Source: Rhodamnia argentea
Lineage: Eukaryota > Streptophyta > Magnoliopsida > Myrtales > Myrtaceae
NCBI RefSeq assembly: GCF_020921035.1
Contig: NC_063155.1
Span: 21,409,311 to 21,473,310, forward strand
DNA length: 64,000 nucleotides
Direction of reading: 5' to 3'
Shown here: positions 1 through 12,184 of the stretch, piece by piece
Position numbering within the stretch: position 1 is the first letter of the stretch
How the letters are laid out: each line of letters opens with the position of its first letter
Notes under the pieces: generated by a model
What the model saw: only the letters and a program-made list of their open reading frames with translations
Databases searched by the model: none
What the model was told of the DNA's origin: nothing
Made by a program: the position numbers and the translations under genes

Positions 1-1292
1 CCAAACGGCATTTGTTTAATTCCAGCCTATCTGTAGCACCTTCGAATCGACCTATCCTTATTTAGGTGGTGTTCAATGTTCATTTTACCGGCAAGATTCT
101 GACCAAAATTGAAAATTTGGGAAATACCTTCTTCTTTTTTTATTATTGTTATTTCTATTTTGTCAGAAGAAAGAGGTTATTAATTTTTTAGGCTTAGAGC
201 TAATCCAAGTTTTTTTTTTCATTAAGTAGGGAGAAAAATCCGACATATTCATGTGTCCGACTTAGGTGGCTATTAGGCTATGATGGGTAGGGGGTGATTG
301 TAAATAACTTATTCTGGAGTCCTTCTGAATTAATATTTTATTCTAGAATTTCATAACTCAGCTGAAAGCTAACTTTGGTTGGTTAATTCGATCGGTTCGT
401 CGATGGTCGGCGAGAACGAGGGTTCGAAAAATTATGTTCGGGTAGATGAAGGGTTTTTTGGGCTTCTCAATCCCGTGAAATTCGATCGGAGCCACAAATT
501 TTTTTTTATTTGAGAGAAAGAAAAGGCGTGGGTGCCCTAACTGAAAATTAGATCGGGCCAACCTGGGGGTATCCAGCACTATACCTCATGTGGTCATATT
601 TAGTGACATTTGAATTCTCGAATCGCATAGTTTTTACATGGAGCGTTTATATCGCGGCTAACTAGAATATGGTGCGTTGGGGCCAACTTGTAATTACACC
701 CGACCCGACTCGGACCAAACCGACGCATTGCTTGCGCCGACCCCGAAAGCACTCAACACCGAGACGATGGACCACAATCGACGTACGAAAAGACAGATGA
801 AAAGAGGGGAACGGGAACGGGGGAGAGAATCAATTAAAAGCAGCCCACGATTCGACCGCCCGGGGGGGGTGGGGAAGAAATAATAAACAAAGCAGCGAAT
901 TAAGCCTCCAAATCTGGCTTTGGAAGCCTAAAAAGCCATGGCGATTAACAGCCTAATCTACCACCAATGATCAAACGTATAAACAATCGGACCCCCACAG
1001 CTAAAACAATCTGGTCCTGTCCCTTCCTTTTCGTATGAACAACTTACAATGTGTGTACAACATATACATTTCACACCGTACGTTTGAAGTATCTTGTCCC
1101 TTCAACATTAGGTTTTTTGTCAAACCCCCCCGGCTCCAAAAAGCAACCCCTTAAACATGATTAAGAACTTATCACTTGATTAGGACACTAACCCCATGTG
1201 GTGGCCTCTCGCCAATGAGCTGTTGATTACGAGATTAGTTTTTAAAAGAATCGCCCCGTAGCTTTTTGCGCAATGTATTGGGTCGATTCGTG
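1..1292. other. Intergenic DNA downstream of the PLATZ gene
   Basis: No reading frame here resembles a known protein. The DNA is A/T-rich, with homopolymer T runs near 135-230 and 490-510 and a G/C-richer patch at about 665-870. Nothing in the patch reads as a gene in either direction. The last part, up to 1292, probably includes the 3' untranslated region of the minus-strand PLATZ gene. Confidence 0.5.
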
Positions 1293-2530
1293 TTAGAACC
1301 CGAAAGGCGCCCGGCGCGGGATCCCTTTCCTTCGCCTGGAGTTGGAGGGGGCGGCTGAGGGAGGCGGCGGAGTGGTCGGGGAGACGTCGTCCTCGTCGTT
1401 GTACGTCAGCGGCGGCTGCGGATGGTGGTGGGCGGAGTGGGAGTGGGTTTGCCTGCCTTCACGCGATCCTTCGTCTGCTATACGGGGCAACCTCCTTGGC
1501 ATTCCTTCCTTCTTTTCCGCGATTTCTTCGTCATTCTTCGCGCTCAAGACAAAGCTCGCATCCCCATTCCTCTTTATCCCTTCAAGCTAAGTCATTCGTT
1601 TCACACGCACACACGCACCCAATTAGAATTTTAATCTAAATTAAGACTCTTTTTTTAATTACGGTTAATGAATAATTGACCGCATTTTTAATCGATGACA
1701 ATCAAACCCGCTCGATACATAATGTAACAAAAATCTCCAGAGAGGTGTAAAGAGAAACGTTCGCAGACGGGCAATATCTAACGAAGTGGCGTCGTCATTA
1801 TGATCGAACTCACTTCTGAATTAATGAAACTAATAATGTCATGAGAACTAATGCAGATGTGGGGAATAAAGGAAGAAGAAGAAGAATATGGTTTAGGTTC
1901 GAATTCGCCGGAGCGATCTTTATGCGAACCCCGTCGTTCGATTGGAAATGCCGGTGCGTAGGGGTGGAAACGATCGAGAAACACAGTCGCATTCGGACGA
2001 CGGAGGGCGTGTGTAAGGATCACTGACCTTACAGCCGAGAGAGCAGAAGCGAAAAGGGTCGAGCAGACTCCGCGCGCAGATTTCGCACAGGTGAGAGACG
2101 CCTTTGCCGGTGGAGCTCCGAGGCTGAGGCCGCTCGTTGAGGAAGAGGACCCTCGCGCTGTTGATCACGTAGGTCTGGACGCCGCTTATGTCCAGCACCT
2201 TGTCGATCTCGGCGACCCGAACCACGTCGTGGTACGACGACCTCCTTATCTGCTCTCCCAAAAACCAAAGCCAAACCCCCACATTCTCAACATTCACATG
2301 CGCTCATATGCAATTCAGAGCCAAGAAAGACCGGGACATTGCCGACGTTATATACTCACTTGGATGACCAGATGGTCCTTGTGGCGCGAGGACCGGCAGT
2401 AGTAGCAGAAGGCCCCCGACTCGCAGCCGAGGCAGTACATGTTGCATTCGCTCCGCGGCGCGTCCCGGTGAGACGGGCAAACGGAGAAGAAGGAGGTCGA
2501 CAGCAGCGACTCCAGCCAAGGCGGCACCAT
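1293..2530 (-). CDS. PLATZ family zinc-binding transcription factor
   Basis: Three exons on the minus strand (2360-2530, 2028-2249, 1293-1586) join in frame to 228 aa, a normal PLATZ length. The first exon begins [10 protein letters not shown] and carries the first zinc-binding block, including [10 protein letters not shown] and [12 protein letters not shown]. The second exon has the conserved [12 protein letters not shown] stretch, the [20 protein letters not shown] core and the second cysteine block ([19 protein letters not shown]). The third exon opens with [12 protein letters not shown] and ends in the family's typical basic tail ([14 protein letters not shown]), preceded by a His/Pro/Ser-rich linker. 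Known for the family: plant-specific nuclear proteins that bind A/T-rich DNA, mostly as repressors, in a zinc-dependent way. No missing cysteine or frameshift is seen. The individual family member cannot be named from sequence alone. Confidence 0.95.
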
Positions 2531-3070
2531 GCCCCCCTCTCTCTCTCTCGATCGATCAACTCGAAGGCGGTCGTCAGGAACGAAGAATGTGACGAATGTC
2601 GATCACCAGCTATTATATCGTCTCGATTTCGATCTCTGCAATGATGAAGATGAGAGAGAGAGAGAGAGAGAGAGAGAGTTTAGGGAATCTGGAAATGCGA
2701 CATAGAAGTGATCAAGAGAGCAATAATGGTGGGTGAGGAAGCAAGAAGACAAGGCGAGCATATAATAAAGGAGGAGGAGGAGGAGAAAAGGAAAAAAAAA
2801 AAAACTGAATGTTTTTGGGGGACGGTTCAAACAAAGCAAACGGTGGATTAATGGGGAGGAAAAGGAAAGGTCCAAGGAATTTGAAGCTAACGCTATCGCT
2901 TTTTGCCTCACATTTCTCGTTTATTGTATAATGAGGAAAGGTCGATCGGCACCCTATTAGGTCACAAGATTTAATTATTTTGCTTTGAATAGGGAAAAGT
3001 GGGTAAAATTCCATGCGCACGATGGATGAGCACCACTTGTCGGGCGAAAAACCTTTCGAATACCCTTTTT
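2531..3070 (-). promoter_or_regulatory. Upstream region of the PLATZ gene
   Basis: This is the 5' flank of the minus-strand PLATZ gene. It has an A/T-rich TATA-like stretch at 2611-2618, about 80 bases before the start codon, and a second A/T run near 2760. A GA/CT microsatellite lies at 2652-2678. The transcription start cannot be placed from sequence alone. Confidence 0.35.
2652..2678. repeat. (GA)n microsatellite, (CT)n in the sense of the PLATZ gene
   Basis: Uninterrupted GA dinucleotides about 120 bases upstream of the PLATZ start codon. Read in the gene's direction it is a CT tract, the type of site bound by plant BBR/BPC GAGA-binding proteins. Confidence 0.85.
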
Positions 3071-3074
3071 CTTC

Positions 3075-5722
3075 CTTTTAGAATGTGGATGGATCGATAA
3101 ATGTTGAGGATGGTCCGTTTTGGGACGAACAAGTGAATGACCAGGAATTTTAAGCACGGACACGGCGACGTAAATTTGCAGGAAAGTAAAGGTAGAAGAT
3201 GAATTCGCCGAAGGACGCTGAGTTCTGTAATCGATTGGGAGTGCTCTAGGAAGAGTGCAAATGCGGGCACTTATAGCCCACGATCGACGGTTGTGAGGAG
3301 CCATTGAATCTGTATGAACAAATAACTTCCTCGTCTCGTGGTTACAAGAAGTTACACTATCCACGATTTTTTATTGTCTTCCGATGTTTGTTGACTAGAA
3401 GTTATAAAAATCCTAAATTAGCGGTGATAGGCATAAACACTGGTAGTTATGTTTTTGCGTCGATTGCTTGATGTCGATGACTTGGTCAATCAACTTCTCA
3501 AGTCTTGACAAATGCTCCCATCGATAACTTTCATGTGGTCGGTTATTGATGACTTCATTGGCAAATCGTTGATTATTCTGGTCATTGATGACTTTTTTTC
3601 CTTTTTCATCAAACTTTATTCTCATGGACTAAGTTTGTCACTTATCCATATAGTAACTAAAAGTTGGTCATTTATGTATGTCATCATATCAAGTGATTAA
3701 TCAATCATTCGATTCTTTCAAATTAAGTAATCAAAAGTCATCAATCGTTCAACAAATTTGATTTTTTCTTGCTGAATTACCTCCTGAATTGTTTTTGCGA
3801 AAATAATACATTTAATTCGAGAACCAAATCGACTTATCCGGTTTCATAAAGTTGAAAGAAGTAAAAACCCTAGTCTCACTGTTTCTAACCTCTAAGCTGA
3901 GGTTTTACATAGATTTATTGCAAATTTAACTATGTTGTTTGTTTTGTTTTCAAGTGGTTGCAATTTGGGATGATATTTTATGGATGCATGAGGGATGGAG
4001 TTTCATACTTTATGTTGTACGTTACATGTTTGAACTTTTTATCGTTCATAATTGTACGTGACTACATGTTTATCTTATGGATTGTTGCTTTTGGCGGACA
4101 TGGATTTTGTTGTTCATCTTTTAGTTTGAATTATTCTATTACTCTTATTATTTTGCTATAAAATGAAACTAGAAAAAGGAACAAAAGTAAAATAGATTCT
4201 CGGGCAAACGTTGGAATCAGACCGGAAAAATATGATAGGTCCTAGAACCTGTTTTCGGGGAAAACGAGGTAGGTTTCGGGTTCCAAAAACTAGGAACCAG
4301 TTCTAACAGGGAAGATTTGAAATTCCAATTCTAAAACCTACCCACCCCGAAACCTATTACCCATAAATAATGCTACATTTTATGTAAAGTTGTCATGTGA
4401 CCCTCTTTCTTTAAGTAGTCACTCATATTTAGATACTCTCGCCGTCCATTGGAATAAATTGACAAAGTCCTAGCCTCCAAATCTTTCTCTTATGGCGATT
4501 TTTACTCCATTGAAAGCCAAATTTGTGAACTCTTTTGTTGAAAGTGAAGTAAGACATCTATTTCTAGCATTATTAAAAACAGAGGAACTAGGAACATACC
4601 TTGTTCCACTGGATTGACATGGAATAGCGGTGGTTGAGTGGACGATCCTAGCCTCAATAGAGCATCATTCACAACACCAATTACAATTGGCTCGATCGGA
4701 TCCGATATGTGACTCATGATGTAATTGGCCAACGATCACATATGGTATGTGACTCGCTATGTAATTAGACATATCATTTTATTGTTCTTCGAGCAATCTT
4801 CTCATGGTATACACCATGTTAACATTTGGGGCAACATCCTCAACTGCTTTTCAAGATACATTGGAAGATCAACTTCTTCGCATCAATTTCCTTCTCCCGG
4901 ACTCCTGGCGGCTAAAGATTTAGAACGTGCAGCAACCTCATCACGAGTTTGTGGCACTGGATTATTGTTGTTGGTATTGTATTCACCTTAAATCAATAAA
5001 ATGTGTCTCACCAAGCGTGCTGAAAAAAGTTTCATCAATGTAGCTCAAAACCTTCCAAATATGAAAAAGATGTTTTGCCGTATGATGAACTACCTTTAGA
5101 ATATGGATGATCGACATGAATTGACAAAAGTTATGAAGGGTCCTTTGTTGACGTTGGACAGAAAAGTAAATGACAGAATTTAAAGTACGAACACTAGGAA
5201 CAATTGTTGCCAATGATGTAACTTGCAGGAAAGTAAATATAGAGATAGATTTGCAGGAGAAGGTAGACTGCTATAATTGATTATGGGTGCTTTACAATGA
5301 GCACAATGTGGATATTTATAACTTACAATCAGTGGTTACAAGTGTTTAGTGAATCTGAATGAACAATTAACTTTCTAATTCTATCGCAGTTACAAGAAGT
5401 TACACTATCCATGATTTTCTATTATCTAACAATGATTATCTACACAAAGTTACAAAAATCTAAATTAGAGGCTATAGGCTTGATCATCCTGCAGTTATGT
5501 TTTTGTGTTGATTTCCGTGATCGATGACTTTATCGATAAATTTCTTAAGCATGAATACTCTCGTCCACAACTTACACGTTGGGTATTTGATGACTTCATT
5601 GGCAAGAGGGCAGTTCTCATCAAGTTGTCTACTGTTTTGTTTATTGATAACTTCTATTGTCACCGAATTATGCTCTGATCGACTAAGTTTGTTACTTGTC
5701 AATAATAACCAAAAGTTGATAA
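3075..5722 (-). mobile_element. Degraded short LTR-retrotransposon-like element
   Basis: Two direct repeats of about 0.6 kb (roughly 3075-3690 and 5098-5722) share long blocks, for example GTTACAAGAAGTTACACTAT in the right copy and its near match in the left. They flank about 1.4 kb of DNA. Read on the minus strand, each repeat holds a TATA-like TATAAATAT-type stretch followed by a leader, as in the promoter half of an LTR. The interior has no intact gag, protease, integrase or reverse transcriptase frame. It is therefore best seen as a decayed, internally deleted or non-autonomous LTR element. The exact LTR ends and any target duplication could not be fixed by eye. A simple tandem duplication is the alternative. 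Confidence 0.5.
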
Positions 5723-5746
5723 TTTTTTTTGTTTCAACACCATTCG

Positions 5747-5770
5747 ATATATATATATATATATATATAT
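5747..5770. repeat. (AT)n microsatellite
   Basis: A run of about twelve AT dinucleotides just beyond the right direct repeat of the LTR-like element. Confidence 0.9.
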
Positions 5771-6359
5771 TCTTGCATGCTTTTATTATTCCATGGGTAG
5801 GCGCAAGACTAACATACAACATTGGCAGATTTAGAATGTTTTGGAAATATATTGACTGTTTGATGTAACCAATTTCTTTAAATGCTTGTTTGTAGTTCTA
5901 CCACGTCACTATATAAGGGTGACGATTATTAATAATATGACACAAGAACACAGTATGAACATGACGTGAAGCTTATTGAGAAAAACTAAAATTTAACGGC
6001 ATTGAACTCAAAATTAACATGATTTGACACGTTAAATCGTGTCCCGGTCGCTCCATTGAGGTAGACTCCTTTTGCAATATAGAACAAGGTAGGCTAACCC
6101 ATTCGCTATGGGGAATATCAGTGCTCCGGGCCGAACACAAATCCACAATTACTCTTTCATGAGTTGTACGAACTTTTTAAATCCATTTTTTTTAAAGGAC
6201 AATACTTAACGATAATGCAGTAATGACACGAAAGACATGAATATCGATATAGAACACGATGATAGGACAAGAATTGTCGGCCCTAACTTTACATACCAAC
6301 TTCACATACCGATTTTAGAATGCCTAATGTTATTCTTTCGATATCATTCTATGGTAAAA
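5771..6359. other. Intergenic DNA without a recognised gene
   Basis: No supported coding frame. The DNA looks like old dispersed repeat sequence; two patches mention the same short words (for example CACGTTAAATCGTG-like text near 6030), but no clear element ends were found. Confidence 0.35.
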
Positions 6360-6974
6360 TTATCAAAAAGTCTTAAATTTACTACAATTATGTCAATCAA
6401 GTCATAACTTTTTTCTTTACTAGTTGAGTCCTAAACCTTTTTTATTATGCCAATATAGTCTACTTTGCCTGCTGATGCTAATATGGATAATTTCTAATAA
6501 TATGTATTTTTTTTTTGTCAAATCCTGATGCTACTGTGGTCGGCGAGCTCCGACAAGGGTCGCTAGAGCTCGTCGCCCACGGGGCAAGGGTCGACCTCGC
6601 TCGGGTAGCTTCGCTTCGCTAAGGTTTCGTTACGTGTGGCCGCGGGCAAGGCCACCTTCGCCTGTAGTCGGCGAGGCTGCCCTTCACCCGGATCTAAGTA
6701 AGGCCGGTCGAGGTTACGGAGCCCATGTCGGCGGCTTGCGACGATTTCGTGGCTCTTGCCCGAGCTCACCAGCCACACTAGTAGTAGGTTTTGAAAAAAA
6801 AAACATAAACCTAAAAAAAATAAAAAAATTATTACAAATTATCCACATCAGCGTCAACCGGCAAAGTAGATTGAATTAGCGCAATTGCAAAAGGTTTATG
6901 ACTTAACTAGCAAAAAAATGTGAGTTTAAGACTGAATCGGTACAATTGTAATAGGTTTAAGGCTTTTTTGATAA
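6360..6974. mobile_element. Non-autonomous TIR element with a G/C-rich core
   Basis: The left end (TTATCAAAAAGTCTTAAA from 6360) and the reverse complement of the right end (TTATCAAAAAAGCCTTAAA, ending at 6974) match. The similarity continues inward for about 100 bases through repeats of the TCAAGTCATAA/CCTAAACC type. Between the arms lies a strikingly G/C-rich core (about 6535-6780) that does not resemble the A/T-rich surroundings. It has no transposase frame. Its layout matches the element at 38713-39287. Long arms and a foreign-looking core suggest a Mutator-like non-autonomous element, but no convincing target duplication was found. Confidence 0.6.
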
Positions 6975-7198
6975 CTCTCGCTCGTTCTACAACGAGATAG
7001 TTCAAACTAAAGTGGTTTGTGAAACACATAATCCCTAGCTAGATAAGTTCCACGAGGGATGACAAATTCATTCATCGATACGGCATAAGAATCAAATGCC
7101 TTCTGATTGCGAGATAATCAAAGAAGGTTGCCAGCTCAAGGATTAGAACAACCTGATGCCACAACACACCTTTAGATTATTTTGCTTTTTGTGGAATT

Positions 7199-7217
7199 TG
7201 TGTGTGTGTGTGTGTGT
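7199..7217. repeat. (TG)n microsatellite followed by a G run
   Basis: About nine TG dinucleotides, followed within a few bases by a run of G residues at about 7220-7236. Confidence 0.85.
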
Positions 7218-7904
7218 TTGGGGTGGGGGGGGGGGAGGAATATGTTCGCACGGTTTCTCTTGTCCTAAATAGTCCTAAATTATTGAATAATGCATGAAAC
7301 ATGGAACCCTAACCCTGGACCGTGTCTGGTGAAAGGACCCAACTTTTTTCTTTCTTTTGTAGGATTTCCTCAACCTTTTCGATGCAAATAATGACAGGCC
7401 AACACAGCAACAAGGCGCTTGCTGTTGCTTTGCCCACCTAATTTGATTTTGTATTTTTGGCAATTGATGCCTAAAGTCTCTCTCACCTCCAAAGTCATAA
7501 TAAATTATCTTAAAAACCTTCCATTTATTTTACGGCAGTCAATTCAGGCATAAACTTTTCAATTCAGCTAATTTGGTCAAATAAAGGTTTTTTTTTAATG
7601 ATTTTTCAATGTACTCAATGTAGATGGCAGCCGCTGACTGGATCGACGTGAGCTATTTCTTATATAAATTGGCCCGATCGACTACATTGGTAAATCGTTA
7701 AAAGATTTATGATTAAATTGAAAAGTTTATCTCTGAATTGGCCGATGTACTGTTAGTTTAGGGCTTTTTAGATAAATTTCCCTCATATCAAAGGGATGCA
7801 CGCTTTCTTTTGTGGGTCAGCATCAAAGATATAAAACATATTTTGCACCACAACAAATTCGAGACACTAAAGTTGAGGAAGCCTAATTGCTGGTTTAATA
7901 TTAG

Positions 7905-8640
7905 AAAAAAAAACCTTCAACTTTAGCATCTGTCCCAATTATTTCTAAAAAAAATTTTGTCTCATAAAAAATTCTCAATTTTTACTTTTATCTCAATTCT
8001 ACCGGTCTAATACCCAAAAATCTCAACTATAGCATATGTCCCAATCATATCCAATTTTTTCTATCTCATTAAAATCCTCAATTTTTACTTTTGTTCCAAA
8101 TTTTATCACCGTTAGCCTTCCGTTGATAATCACTGTTAGTTAATCCTACGTGGCTCGAATTTTCTATTCGAAATTTGAAAATCGCGGGTTTTAGGGATGA
8201 CTAGAATTGAAATTGTTCGTCCAAATAATCATATCTCTACATCTAGCCATTCTTTGGGCGGTTGAGCACCGAGGAGTATCCGAAATGCGCCGTCTTGAGT
8301 GACTCTGTATCTCCCAGTAATGTGTAGGTAAGCAGACAACAAAAGAAAAATTGTGGAGTTTATTCATGACAACTTTGTTGAGGTGTAATTCATTAACGAC
8401 GTGAAAATGCCATGTACGATTAATTAACGGTGATTATGGATGGAATGTTAACGGTGGTAGAATTCGGCCAAAAAATAAAAGTTGTGGGCTTTTTATGAGA
8501 CAAAAAAAAAATTCGGATATAATTGGGATAGATGCTAAAGTTGAAGATTTTTTTCGGTATTAGGCTAGTAGAATTTGGACATAAGTAAAAGTTGGGGTTT
8601 TTTTTGGGGTATTCGGCTGCTAGAGCTATATTTGCATCCG
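7905..8640. mobile_element. Long inverted-repeat element, about 0.7 kb
   Basis: The left arm (about 7910-8150) and the reverse complement of the right arm (about 8400-8610) share long blocks such as TTCAACTTTAGCATCT and GTCTCATAAAAA, and both end near an ACCGTTA word. Each arm also holds an internal repeat of the unit CAACTTTAGCAT-CCCAATT. The centre (about 8160-8400) shows no protein. This is a terminal-inverted-repeat or foldback element with no transposase. End points are approximate. Confidence 0.6.
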
Positions 8641-10010
8641 TGTGCTCCAAAAGATTAAGCCCATTAGAGTGTGGTCCAAAATATATTTTTATATCTTAAC
8701 AGTTGAAAACTCAAGATCGATCTGTCACAAAACACTCACATAACTTTATGCATTAGATTTCCATCCTAGAGCAATTATCCATATCGATGTCATCCTAAAA
8801 GAGATTTACCACGAATGTTATTATGTCGGAACAAGGAGCCGGCAATTATTTTCGCCCGATCGACACTATAATATTGCGGGTATGTGGGTAGGACGACACG
8901 CCCTTGTTGCTAAACGATTAGGGTAACAAATAGATGATTACATCAATGAAACAACTGAAAATCTGAATTGATAGGGAGGAGAGGGAGAGAGGGAGGGAGG
9001 GAGGGAAAGAGGTAAGGAGAGAGAAAAACATCAATGGCACTTGGGGATTTTGGCTCCATGCGAATGGCAAGATGTGTGGAGTTATTGCAAACCAAGACGA
9101 GATCATGGTGGAATTTTCGTAGAAAGATGTGAAGAAACAGTCGAACGGACCGATGGAATCATGTCGTCACATGTCGCGATCAGCAGAATGTTATCTCATC
9201 TTGTTTTGATGGTATGTTGGCCAATCAAACGGGTGGGTGTGAGATCGTATGAAAATCGTGTTTCAATTTAAGCCCGATCAGATGGAGGCAAAGGCCCACC
9301 ACCGCTTCCCTTATTGGGCCTTTCGAAGCCCATCTTCGCACGAAGCCATTGGCAAAATCAAGCACGTGGATCATCTAGGTGTGATTATACTGCGATTTAA
9401 TAATTAGCCTAAAGCAGCCAAGCCTCGTGATTAACGTAAGAAACATGATCGACCCATGTTCTTTAATTTGGAAAGCTGTCCTCCATGATGGAACTTGGAA
9501 GGTTCCGCCCCCACCAGAGGCACGAATCGCATCATTTCGAGCTCTCTCCATTTGGAAAGAAACAATAAAATACGTCCGCAGACATGCGTGTGGCTCGCTG
9601 CAGCAAGGTTGTCCGTGGGCCTACATGTGCCTGAAAATTACCGTGCTTCCAAATTTATTATATGAATGTCAACTCGATTTTAAATCTTTATCCGGAATTC
9701 TAACGTAGCCCTTTTCCAATCAATTTTCGTCTGGACGTGGCGGTCTAGCCATCGTCGACAGTCTTAATTGGCGGGAATGACTACATTTGAATTTCATGCA
9801 AAGATTCAGGATTAATTTTGCAAAAATGAAAATTTTATGACTAAATAAACATTCGTACAATAAATTCAGGACCAATTGGATAATTTTCCAGCCCATCAAC
9901 GTGAAATGAGATGTCTGTTTGTCCACGAAGAACTGCACCCCAAAGTCAAAGACAAAAACAAATGGATGCATGAATTGAAGAAATGATCTCCTCTCATTCT
10001 CCTAGGCCAA
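8641..10010. other. Intergenic DNA without a recognised gene
   Basis: Several short open frames (up to 93 codons at 9427-9708) have no family signature, no neighbouring exon that continues them and unremarkable composition. A purine-rich GGGAGA-type patch lies at about 8970-9020. Confidence 0.4.
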
Positions 10011-10014
10011 ATTC

Positions 10015-10522
10015 CTCGAAAGAACCTCAACTTTAGGTTTAGTCCCAATTTCATCTCGATTTTTTTTATTTTAAAAAAAAATCCCATACTTTAGGTTCAG
10101 TCCAAATTTGCCCCGGATTTCTTTTTATCTAGAAAAAAGACCCTAACTTTAAGTCCAGTCCAAAACCTATCCCAATTTTCACCGCATGCCCGAATCTGTC
10201 CAATTACCGCTCTATGAAAAAATCACTCTAAGTCGTCTCTAGTTTTCATATCCTACAACGATTTCATTTTGGAGACAATTCTCCACGCCAACGTGCCGAT
10301 GTAGATTTGTTCTCGATGTCAAAATGCCACGTCAAGTTGGACCTGGGCCACCGGAGTAGATCTGAGAATAGACTAAAAGTTGGTAATTTTTTTAGCCAAA
10401 ACAAAATTCGAGATAGATTTGAGACTGAATCTAAAGTTTGAGGTTTCTTCAAGGACCAAAAAAATAAAAAAAGTTTCGGGACAGAAGTGAGACTAAATCT
10501 AAAGTGGAGAATTCTTTTAGGG
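10015..10522. mobile_element. Inverted-repeat element, about 0.5 kb
   Basis: The left side (about 10018-10180) repeats the unit AACTTTAGGTTTAGTCCCAA three times with changes. The right side (about 10365-10515) has the reverse complement of the same unit three times, for example GAGACTAAATCTAAAGT. The middle carries no gene. The structure is like the 7905-8640 element but with a different unit sequence. Ends are approximate and no target duplication was found. Confidence 0.55.
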
Positions 10523-12184
10523 AATCAGGATTATTCTTCTATTGTTGGTAAAGATAGGAGGAGAGAAGCCTCTTTGATTCTCCTTTTGCGGTTCACTTTT
10601 TTGGTCAAATCGTCGTTCATAGCGCGACGGCTCATCATCGGTACTCCCAATCATACTCTAGGGGTCCACGAACAACAGCAGTGGGTGCGCCCCACGGTCG
10701 TTCGGACAGCGACGGGCATCTTCGATACGTAATTCGCAATCAATGAGTCAACTTCCTATGGCGGACCGAGATAGAGACAGAGAAAAACACGTCGAGGCTT
10801 TTGAATCTACTCCTTTGTTTTCCTCATCGGGGCATAAAATCGCACGTACCATGTAAAAGTTGATGACGCGTGATTATTATAATCAATGAATACTAAGTAT
10901 ATTTTTTTTCTCTCTAATGGTCGTGTGTGATATCCGTTATTGCTTTAATGCGATCGCATGTGCATTTCCTTTGGAGGAAAGACCATGACATTATAGGGGA
11001 GATTTCTTTCCCCTTTTTTTTTTCTCCCCGTTAGTTAACCCTTGTCCAAAAATGGTCCCTTTGAAAATGTAAATTCCAATTCCCTCAGGAATTTCGGTGT
11101 GGCGATATGGTTACCTTCACCAGGGAAGGGAGATTTCTGTCATAAAGGGGACTTTCATGGCATGTTCGTTTGATATGCAGGGACGGCGGACTCCACGGAT
11201 GCGTACCTTATTTTAACATACCGGTGCCCGCACGCCTCTGCACTCCTAATTGCCAATCATATCTTTTCTTTCTCGGCGACTGAAAAAGACCCTCTACCGC
11301 TCACTAAGTCTAGACGAAGTATTAGACGAAAGAAATAATTTAAGGACTTACTTAGATCTGTCGAATCAAACTAATCCCCTCAAATGGTCCATCTGAAATG
11401 GTAAATTCCAATTTCCACCTTTTTCCTCCTGTTTTTATGGGATCTTGATCTCTGACTCTACACCATCGTAACAGTACCAGAAATCTCAAAACCCCAACTG
11501 TAGATTCACTTCCCCTTCTGTCATGGGGTAATTCGATTGAAATTTCAACAGTAATAAAATTCAGTGTTCGCCCAGGCTTGCTCCTTCTCAAGAGAGAGAA
11601 TTACTTTCCTGCACGCAATCCCTCTGGGATGAAAAGCTCCATGATTCCTTCGCCACCACAGCTAGCTCAGGTCCAGATCACTTCACGTCGAAGTTACCAA
11701 ACATCTATGGCGCAAATTCGGACACAGCTCCGCACGTAAGACACCAATTCGGACACGAAAACACGACCCATCTGGTCGTTTTTTCGATTTTTTTTGTTTT
11801 GTTTTGTAGTGTTGTTAGTATTAGCGCGACGTTTTTTTCGATCTTGGGTGGGTATAAAATTAAGTAGCGTTAGGTCAGAATTTGAGCTTTTTGCTCACGG
11901 GCTATCAGCATTATGACTGTGAACCCGTTGGGCACGCCATAATGCATAAGCTTTAATTCTCTATAGGAAAGGCCACTGACGTCAAATCAGCGGGAGCTTC
12001 CACGGTTCCACCCATTATCCTTTTTTTTGTTCATATCCGTTGCGGAACAGAGCAAGAAGAAAGCTAATTCCAGTTCACTTTTGAGCGTGTGCGCGTCAGT
12101 GTACAAAGTCGCCTGCTTTGCCTTTCTTTCTCGTTCGGTATTGTGAAGAGAAACGCTTTGTTGGGTTTTCTGGGCTGTTTCAGA
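10523..12184. other. Upstream region of the carboxypeptidase gene
   Basis: No coding sequence. From about 11385 to 11780 the DNA matches 17340-17745, so it is the shared promoter part of a tandem duplication. A block at about 11041-11090 also resembles the same motif (GGTCCCTTTGAAAATGTAAA), so the promoter contains an internal partial repeat. A TATAAAAT box-like sequence lies at 11853-11860, about 330 bases before the start codon. Confidence 0.45.
11853..11860 (+). promoter_or_regulatory. Possible TATA box of the carboxypeptidase gene
   Basis: A TATAAAAT match, just beyond the part of the upstream region that is conserved in the duplicated copy. It would give a leader of roughly 300 bases. 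The call rests on consensus alone. Confidence 0.3.
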
